DNA of 12,778 nucleotides. It comes from Bacteroidales bacterium (GTDB lineage Bacteria; Bacteroidota; Bacteroidia; Bacteroidales; UBA7960). The notes beneath the pieces are model-generated. The model made no database searches. It was not told the origin of the DNA and saw only the letters and a program-made list of their open reading frames with translations. The stretch covers positions 1 through 12,778 of the forward strand of contig SLSG01000229.1 in assembly GCA_007130545.1 (NCBI GenBank). The letters run 5' to 3'. The translations under genes and the position numbers were made by a program. Of the stretch, positions 1-5,564 are shown in pieces (position 1 is the stretch's first letter; every line of letters begins with the position of its first letter).

Positions 1-476
1 ATGAAAGGGCCATCTTCTTCACCCGTGGGGTCATTGAGACCGTGAAAAAACTGAACTGGGCCCCGGACGTGGTACACTGCAATGGTTGGTTCACCAGCCT
101 GATGCCTTTTTATATCAAGGTCGCCCTGAAGGAAAACCCGATGTTTTCAGACACCAAGGTAATCTATTCGGTTTACAATGATGCATTTACGGAGCCATTG
201 AACAGTGATTTGGCGGTGAAAATGAAAAGCAGGGATGTTTCAGGGCAAATGCTGGAAAAGTACAAGGATACCTCATACCTTGGCATCAGCAAAACCGCCA
301 TAGACTTCAGCGACGGCATCATTTTCGGGGATGAGGCCATCGATCCCGAACTGGAAGCATATATCCGCAAGAGCGGGAAACCCATGCTTGAATACCAGGC
401 AAGGGAGACCTATGTAGATGCCTACAATGCCTTTTACGATGAAATTCTGGTAAAGGAAACCATTCTGACAGAATAA
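1..476 (+). CDS. Starch/glycogen synthase-like protein (GT5 N-terminal domain), 3' part
   Basis: The reading frame is open from the left edge (first full codon at 3), so the gene begins outside the window; 157 residues are visible. The sequence PDVVHCNGWFTSLMPFYIK resembles the conserved N-domain motif of family GT5 glycogen/starch synthases (PDxVHxHDW followed by a hydrophobic helix). The frame then ends about 120 residues later at TAA 474-476 without the C-terminal GT-B domain that binds ADP-glucose in true GlgA. From memory, short homologues of about 270 residues are common in Bacteroidota and sit beside the DUF4270 gene and glmS, as here. It is therefore probably a stand-alone N-domain protein and not a complete synthase; its activity is unknown. 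A GTG at 42 is an internal codon, not the start. I am confident of the family but not of the function. Confidence 0.8.
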   Translation, partial: ERAIFFTRGVIETVKKLNWAPDVVHCNGWFTSLMPFYIKVALKENPMFSDTKVIYSVYNDAFTEPLNSDLAVKMKSRDVSGQMLEKYKDTSYLGISKTAIDFSDGIIFGDEAIDPELEAYIRKSGKPMLEYQARETYVDAYNAFYDEILVKETILTE

Positions 477-483
477 AATTCTT

Positions 484-491
484 TACTTTTG
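484..491 (+). promoter_or_regulatory. Possible Bacteroidota -7 element before the DUF4270 gene
   Basis: TACTTTTG matches the Bacteroidota -7 consensus TAnnTTTG exactly. It lies 7 bp after the stop of the preceding gene. The -33 side is poor: only a CTG (465-467) is found at a suitable distance, with no TTTG. Transcription would start near 495-500, before the proposed start codon at 549. It would allow the DUF4270-glmS group to be expressed apart from the upstream gene. Confidence 0.45.
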
Positions 492-548
492 CGTTTTGTT
501 TCCGACAGAAAGGCAAGTTGCATTTGTTTAAAAATAAACCCGAATACC

Positions 549-1898
549 TTGAAAACGAACCATTCCCCCCGCCTGCGCGGGGGTTTTTTAGGCCTGTTGC
601 TGTTGTCTTTTCTGACAGCTGTTTCTTTATTTTCGATTAATGCCTGTTCTGAACCCGATGAAATCGGACTCGGACTGATCGACCGGAGGGCGGGATTCAA
701 CTCGTCCGATACCCTGACCATCATAGGTTCCACCGGGGTCAGTGTACCCGTGCCGACCAATTTTGGCGGACAAAATATGTTGGGCGTGCTGGACGATCCC
801 CTGTTCGGGAAGGTCAGGGCCAGTCTGTTCACCCAGTTCCGCCTGACCCAGAACAACTTTTCACTGGGGGAATCCCCGGTATTGGACTCCCTGACAATAT
901 CTTTTGAGTATTCCGGAAGATATTACGGGCAGGTGGAAACCTTTCAGACCATTAAGATCTTCGAGCTTAGTGAGCAGGTTCCCGATGTCGACACCCTTTA
1001 TTCCGACCTCGTGGTGCCGCATTACCCGGATCCGGTGGCGGAACTGCTGCTGCGTCCGGCACCGACCGACAGTGTGTTGATCGATACCACCATGTTTGCC
1101 CCGCATTTTAAGGTCCGGCTCTCGGATGCGCTCGGGCAGAAGATCATCGACGCCAACGGCACCCCTGCCTTCGAGAACGTACCGAACTTCCTGGAGTACT
1201 TCAAGGGGCTTTACATCACTGTGGATGATGAGATAGACGGAACCGGAAGCATATTCAACATCAGCGTGTTCAATTTTTTTACGAGGCTAAGTCTTTACTA
1301 CCACGAAGAGGGTGATACGAACGCCCTGCGACATGACTTTCCAATTACCCAATTTACAAAGCGATCCAATTTTTTTGAAACCCTCAGCTATGACAATGCC
1401 CATCCGGTATTGGTTGAGCAGCTTTTTGGGGAGGATCCTGAAGAATCCGGCGACAGCCTTTTGTTCGTGCAGTCCATGGGAAAACTGCGTGCCAATATCC
1501 GTTTCCCTTATCTTTCAGAGCTATCCAGTGCGGCCAATGTGACCATCAACCAGGCCAGGCTGATCGTTCCGATTGCCGAAGGGTTTTCAGACGAGATGTT
1601 CACCCCCGCCCAGGAGCTTTTCCTGTTGCGCTACGATGACAACGGCAAAATGGTGCCGCTGGCCGATATGCAGTTCGGGGATGAGTATTTTGGGGGAAGA
1701 TACAACGAGGGCGAAAGGCACTACAGCTTCAACATTACCCAGCACCTGCAGGAGGTGATGGACGGGAAGATCTCTGACCACGGGCTTACCATGGTCATAC
1801 CCCAGGCTGCGGAAAATGCCCGGAGGGTCGTGCTGAATGGTCCGGGCCTCGCGCTCAGGCCCATGCGGCTGGAGATCATCTATACGGTTTTTAATTAA
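549..1898 (+). CDS. DUF4270 family lipoprotein
   Basis: Protein of about 449 residues if started at TTG 549. It opens with a basic n-region (K2, R8, R10), a hydrophobic stretch (residues 13-30) and a lipobox-like INAC with Cys33, so it is a predicted lipoprotein. The acidic SEPDE after the cysteine resembles signals that send Bacteroidota lipoproteins to the cell surface (inference). Residues 76-99 carry the family-like pattern NMLGVLDDPLFGK...TQFRL, and the rest looks beta-rich and secreted. The DUF4270 family has no established function. No ATG is available upstream of the lipobox: the frame extends to TTG 489, but that codon lies inside the promoter-like TACTTTTG. TTG 549 is my choice because it gives a normal signal peptide. 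The gene lies 9 bp before glmS, so the two are almost certainly co-transcribed. An intrinsic-terminator-like hairpin lies within the signal-peptide codons. Confidence 0.8.
   Translation: MKTNHSPRLRGGFLGLLLLSFLTAVSLFSINACSEPDEIGLGLIDRRAGFNSSDTLTIIGSTGVSVPVPTNFGGQNMLGVLDDPLFGKVRASLFTQFRLTQNNFSLGESPVLDSLTISFEYSGRYYGQVETFQTIKIFELSEQVPDVDTLYSDLVVPHYPDPVAELLLRPAPTDSVLIDTTMFAPHFKVRLSDALGQKIIDANGTPAFENVPNFLEYFKGLYITVDDEIDGTGSIFNISVFNFFTRLSLYYHEEGDTNALRHDFPITQFTKRSNFFETLSYDNAHPVLVEQLFGEDPEESGDSLLFVQSMGKLRANIRFPYLSELSSAANVTINQARLIVPIAEGFSDEMFTPAQELFLLRYDDNGKMVPLADMQFGDEYFGGRYNEGERHYSFNITQHLQEVMDGKISDHGLTMVIPQAAENARRVVLNGPGLALRPMRLEIIYTVFN
566..589 (+). terminator. Intrinsic-terminator-like hairpin inside the DUF4270 signal-peptide codons
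   Basis: CCCCCGC (566-572) pairs perfectly with GCGGGGG (577-583) around a CTGC loop, followed at once by six T (584-589). This has the form of a rho-independent terminator for plus-strand transcription. There is no T-tract on the other side, so it is one-directional. It lies 90 bp after the stop of the starch-synthase-like gene and about 70 nt downstream of the expected start from the 484-491 promoter. It overlaps the n-region codons of the lipoprotein. It may end part of the upstream transcript or act as an attenuator. Confidence 0.6.
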
Positions 1899-1907
1899 AC
1901 GCAACCC

Positions 1908-3842
1908 ATGTGCGGAATCGTTGGTTACATTGGTCACAGAGAAGCTTACCCAATACTTGTCAAAGGACTTTACCGGCTTGAGTACCGCGGTTACGACAGC
2001 GCCGGCATTGCATTGCTGAACGGGGGGGTGCATCTTTACAAAACCCATGGCAAGGTGCGGGACCTGGAGGAGAAGGTAAAGGACCAGGACATTTCAGGCA
2101 ACACCGGCATTGCCCATACCCGCTGGGCCACACACGGAGAACCGAATGAACAAAACGCACATCCGCATTTCAGTCCGTCACAGAAACTGGCCATCATTCA
2201 CAACGGCATCATTGAGAACTATGCCGCCCTCAGGGAGGAGCTAACCAACCGGGGCTACCATTTTCGCAGCGAAACCGATACCGAGGTGCTGATCCACCTG
2301 ATCGAGGACATCCTGCTGAACGAACCCATGATCTCCAATAAGGTGCATCAGCAAGATGATCCTGCCGGTGCGCGTGCGCGGGGGGTCGTCCGTGAAGCGG
2401 ATATGGGAATGCCCGAAGATACCTGTCAGCTGGTGGAGGCTGTCCGCATTGCCCTTACCCAGGTGGTGGGGGCCTATGCCATCGTGGTGGTTTCTGAAGA
2501 CCATCCGGATGTGCTGATTGCTGCAAAAAAAGGCAGTCCACTTGTGATCGGGATCGGCAAAGGGGAATTTTTTATTGCCTCGGATGCCTCACCCATTGTG
2601 GAATACACCAAGGAGGTGGTCTATCTGGACGATGAGGAACTGGCCATCATCCCGCGCAAAGGCAGGCTGAAGCTGAAAACCATCCGCAATCAGGAGAAAA
2701 CACCCTATGTACATCAGCTGGAAATGCAGTTGTCTGCCATTGAAAAAAGCGGCTTTCCGCATTTCATGCTCAAGGAGATCTTTGAGCAGCCACGCAGCAT
2801 CCGGGACAGTATGCGCGGAAGACTCCATGCAGCCCGGGGGATCGTTTCACTAGGTGGAATCATTGATTATGAGCAGCGCTTTGTCAATGCCAGGCGCATC
2901 ATCATTGTCGGATGCGGCACCTCCTGGCATGCGGGACTGGTGGGGGAGTATCTTTTTGAGGACCTGGCCAGGATTCCGGTTGAAGTGGAGTATGCCTCCG
3001 AATTCCGCTACCGCAACCCGATTATCTATGAGAATGATCTGGTTATCGCCATCAGCCAGTCCGGCGAAACCGCTGATACCTTAGCCGCAGTTGAGCTTGC
3101 CAGGTCGAAAGGGGCCACAATCATTGGCATATGCAACGTCGTTGGGTCGTCCATCGCCCGTGCCACCCATGCAGGCTCTTATACGCATGCCGGACCCGAA
3201 ATAGGGGTGGCTTCCACAAAGGCCTTCACAGCACAGGTAACCGTGCTTTCGCTGATGGCCCTTTCTATCGCAAGTAAAAAGGGCTCGATCCCAAAGGCCC
3301 GGCTCCATCAGTTGCTGAATGAACTGGAACACATACCCGAGAAAGTGGAGAGGGTACTGAAAACCGCATCCGTGATCCAGGAAATTTCCGAAATTTTCAA
3401 AGATGTGCGCAACTTCCTGTATCTGGGCCGCGGATACAACTTCCCGCTTGCCCTGGAAGGGGCACTGAAGTTAAAGGAGATCTCCTACATCCATGCCGAG
3501 GGCTATCCTGCAGCGGAAATGAAACACGGTCCCATTGCACTGATTGACGAAAACATGCCCGTGGTGGTCATCGCCACCAGGAAGGGGAGCTATGAAAAAC
3601 TGCTCAGCAACATACAGGAGCTCAAGGCCCGCAAGGCTGTAATTATTGCCATCATAACCGAAGGGGACCAGGTCATGCGGGAGCTTGCCGACTATATTGT
3701 GGAGATTCCTGCCACGGATGAGATCTTCGTGCCGCTGGTCGCCACCATCCCCTTGCAGCTGTTGTCTTACCAGATTGCCGTGCTGCGCGGATGCAACGTA
3801 GACCAGCCACGCAACCTTGCAAAGTCTGTAACGGTGGAATAA
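1908..3842 (+). CDS. glmS: Glutamine--fructose-6-phosphate aminotransferase (isomerizing)
   Basis: GlmS makes glucosamine-6-phosphate from fructose-6-phosphate and glutamine, the first committed step to UDP-GlcNAc for peptidoglycan and LPS, in the cytoplasm. The 644-residue product begins MCGIVGYIG, placing the class II amidotransferase nucleophile at Cys2. RWATHG (72-77), HNG (98-100) and Asp124 of the glutaminase site are present. Two SIS sugar-isomerase domains follow: the first contains IIVGCGTSWHAG (332-343) and ISQSGET, the second LGRGYNFPLALEGALKLKE and EGYPAAEMKHGP. The C-terminal tail AKSVTVE supplies the conserved active-site Lys. The protein is about 30 residues longer than the usual ~610, because of an extra segment near residues 136-173 of the glutaminase domain. 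The start lies 9 bp after the DUF4270 stop and has no Shine-Dalgarno. The gap is far too short for a glmS ribozyme, and none is expected in Bacteroidota. Confidence 0.98.
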   Translation: MCGIVGYIGHREAYPILVKGLYRLEYRGYDSAGIALLNGGVHLYKTHGKVRDLEEKVKDQDISGNTGIAHTRWATHGEPNEQNAHPHFSPSQKLAIIHNGIIENYAALREELTNRGYHFRSETDTEVLIHLIEDILLNEPMISNKVHQQDDPAGARARGVVREADMGMPEDTCQLVEAVRIALTQVVGAYAIVVVSEDHPDVLIAAKKGSPLVIGIGKGEFFIASDASPIVEYTKEVVYLDDEELAIIPRKGRLKLKTIRNQEKTPYVHQLEMQLSAIEKSGFPHFMLKEIFEQPRSIRDSMRGRLHAARGIVSLGGIIDYEQRFVNARRIIIVGCGTSWHAGLVGEYLFEDLARIPVEVEYASEFRYRNPIIYENDLVIAISQSGETADTLAAVELARSKGATIIGICNVVGSSIARATHAGSYTHAGPEIGVASTKAFTAQVTVLSLMALSIASKKGSIPKARLHQLLNELEHIPEKVERVLKTASVIQEISEIFKDVRNFLYLGRGYNFPLALEGALKLKEISYIHAEGYPAAEMKHGPIALIDENMPVVVIATRKGSYEKLLSNIQELKARKAVIIAIITEGDQVMRELADYIVEIPATDEIFVPLVATIPLQLLSYQIAVLRGCNVDQPRNLAKSVTVE

Positions 3843-3873
3843 GCCAAACCCGCTGAAAACAATCAAAACCCCC

Positions 3874-4455
3874 ATGACCATGAAGCATATCGTATTTTGC
3901 CTTGTTCTGGGCCTGCTGATCACAATGGGCGATACCGCCAGCAGCCAGACGAAGGTCCTGATCGCTTATTTCAGTGAAACAGGCAACACAGAAGCCCTTG
4001 CCGCTGCTGTCGCCCATGGCGCCGGCGAAGTGGACGGGGTGGAGGTTATTCTGAAGACGGTGGACCAGGTAACGGAAGTGGATCTGCTTGAGGCGAAAGC
4101 CATCATAGTCGGAAGTCCTGTTTACAATGCGAACGTAGCACCCCGGGTACAGCAGTTTATTACTTCCTGGCCCTTTGAGGGCATGCCGCTAAAGGACAAG
4201 GTGGGTGCTGCTTTTGTCACTGCCGGAGGCATCTCTGCCGGAGAGGAGCTGACCCAGATGAACATACTGCAGTCCATGCTGATCTTTGGCATGGTCGTGG
4301 TTGGCGGACCAGACTGGACATCGCCATTTGGTGCCTCTGCCATCGTTGGAGAACCTCCTTTTCTTCCGGAACAGGGATTGGCAGACGCCTTTCTGGAAAA
4401 AGGAAGGAAACTTGGCAGACGCGTGGGTGAGGTTGCGGTCCGGTTAAATAAATAA
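3874..4455 (+). CDS. Flavodoxin-family (WrbA-like) protein with signal peptide
   Basis: Protein of 193 residues. Residues 26-32 form the first beta strand (TKVLIAY). They lead into the FMN-phosphate loop SETGNT (34-39), then GSPVYN (80-85) and TAGGISAGEE (117-125), patterns shared with flavodoxins and WrbA/NAD(P)H:quinone oxidoreductases. Unusually, about 25 residues precede the fold: one basic residue (K4), a hydrophobic stretch (residues 6-17) and a polar end TASSQ. This looks like a Sec signal peptide, so the protein may act in the periplasm or be membrane-tethered. ATG 3874 is followed by another ATG at 3880; either keeps the leader. The gene starts 31 bp after glmS and ends 6 bp before the PfkB kinase, so it is probably in the same operon. 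The redox partner and substrate cannot be told from sequence. Confidence 0.82.
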   Translation: MTMKHIVFCLVLGLLITMGDTASSQTKVLIAYFSETGNTEALAAAVAHGAGEVDGVEVILKTVDQVTEVDLLEAKAIIVGSPVYNANVAPRVQQFITSWPFEGMPLKDKVGAAFVTAGGISAGEELTQMNILQSMLIFGMVVVGGPDWTSPFGASAIVGEPPFLPEQGLADAFLEKGRKLGRRVGEVAVRLNK

Positions 4456-4461
4456 AAAGCC

Positions 4462-5376
4462 ATGTCATTATTGATTATTGGTACGGTTGCCTTTGACGAG
4501 GTGGAGAGCCCGGTTGGAAAATCCGGCCGTATCCTTGGGGGTGCCGCCACCTACATCGGGCTGGCCGCGAGCCTGTTTTACGGAGACATCCGCCTGGCTT
4601 CCGTGGTGGGGGATGATTTTCCCGGGAAGTATCTGAAACTTTTACAGGACCGGAAGATCGACACAGAGGGAATAAAGGTCGTGCCCGGTGGAAAAACATT
4701 CTTCTGGTCCGGAAGGTATCATGCAAACATGAACCTGCGTACCACCCTGGTTACTGAACTCAATGTGCTGGCCGGTTTTGACCCGGTTCTTCCTGCTTCA
4801 TACCGCAACAGCCGCTACCTGATGCTTGGCAACCTTACTCCCTGCATTCAGAAGAAGGTGATCCAGCAGATGTCCCCGCGTCCGGATCTTATCTGCATGG
4901 ATACGATGAATTTTTGGATGGATACGGCCTGGGATGACTTGCTGGACGTAATAAAAATGGTGGATGTGCTGGCCATCAATGAAGAGGAAGCCCGTCAGCT
5001 TTCAGGGGAGTACTCCCTGTCTCGCGCTTCCCGGAAGATCCTTGCCATGGGTCCCAGATTCCTGATTGTAAAAAAAGGGGAACACGGTGCCATCCTGTTT
5101 TCTGAAGATGAGGTGTTCATCGCTCCGGCTATGCCGCTTGACGAAGTGATGGATCCGACCGGGGCCGGAGATTCATTTGCCGGGGGATTCATGGGCTATG
5201 TGGCCAAATCCGGAGACACTTCCTTTGAAACATTGAAAAGGGCCCTTGTCTATGGCTCGGTCGTGGCGAGTTTCTCGGTTGAGAAATTTGGCACCAGCCG
5301 TTTGCAGGAGATTTCAATAGGGGACGTTAAAACCAGGTTGGCAGATTATGTTAAATTGGTTTGCTTTTCGATCTGA
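4462..5376 (+). CDS. PfkB/ribokinase-family kinase, substrate unknown
   Basis: The 304-residue length is typical of ribokinase-fold sugar and nucleoside kinases. The N-terminal MSLLIIGTVAFDEVE provides the substrate-binding Asp12. GGAATYIGLAASLF (26-39) is the first PfkB signature, NEEEA (173-177) lies near the ATP/Mg site, and DPTGAGDSFAGGF (231-243) is the second signature, with the anion hole and catalytic base Asp237. The enzyme should transfer phosphate from ATP to a sugar or nucleoside hydroxyl in the cytoplasm. The sequence alone does not tell ribokinase, fructokinase or adenosine kinase apart. It begins 6 bp after the flavodoxin-like gene and appears to be the last gene of the operon led by the starch-synthase-like protein. 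I see no convincing terminator after it. Confidence 0.9.
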   Translation: MSLLIIGTVAFDEVESPVGKSGRILGGAATYIGLAASLFYGDIRLASVVGDDFPGKYLKLLQDRKIDTEGIKVVPGGKTFFWSGRYHANMNLRTTLVTELNVLAGFDPVLPASYRNSRYLMLGNLTPCIQKKVIQQMSPRPDLICMDTMNFWMDTAWDDLLDVIKMVDVLAINEEEARQLSGEYSLSRASRKILAMGPRFLIVKKGEHGAILFSEDEVFIAPAMPLDEVMDPTGAGDSFAGGFMGYVAKSGDTSFETLKRALVYGSVVASFSVEKFGTSRLQEISIGDVKTRLADYVKLVCFSI

Positions 5377-5432
5377 ATTCCACTTCGCGGGAAAATTTGA
5401 TGGGTTTTTATCGCTTCTTTGCAGTTTTTTTA

Positions 5433-5440
5433 TAACTTTA
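5433..5440 (+). promoter_or_regulatory. Weak -7-like element before the EF-G2-like gene
   Basis: TAACTTTA differs from TAnnTTTG only at the last base and sits in an A/T-rich stretch of the 188 bp gap between the kinase and the EF-G paralogue. The nearest TTTG (5396-5399) is 33 bp upstream, too far for a usual -33 element. Transcription from here would give a 5' leader of roughly 115-120 nt. The rest of the gap holds a G/C-rich stretch (about 5451-5500) with only short imperfect hairpins and nothing I can name. Confidence 0.25.
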
Positions 5441-5564
5441 GCCACTTTTTTGGGGGGTTTCGGAGCCTCCGGATACGAACCGGGGCCCGTTCCCTTTTGG
5501 TCAGTGTTTAAAAAGCCCATCCCGGCAGCATATCAGAAAATTCAACTAAAATAACCATATCCTT

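Noticed and set aside
1899..1907. glmS ribozyme upstream of glmS
   Set aside because: Only 9 bp separate glmS from the previous gene, and the ribozyme is a Firmicutes-type element.
5459..5500. tRNA- or riboswitch-like G/C-rich stretch before the EF-G paralogue
   Set aside because: Only short imperfect hairpins (CGGA/TCCG, GAAC/GTTC) can be drawn, with no cloverleaf and no known RNA motif.
5348..5554. Short plus-strand open frame (68 codons) overlapping the end of the PfkB gene and the following gap
   Set aside because: It starts inside the kinase gene, has a low-complexity Phe/Leu-rich stretch caused by T-runs, contains the promoter-like element, and resembles no family I know.
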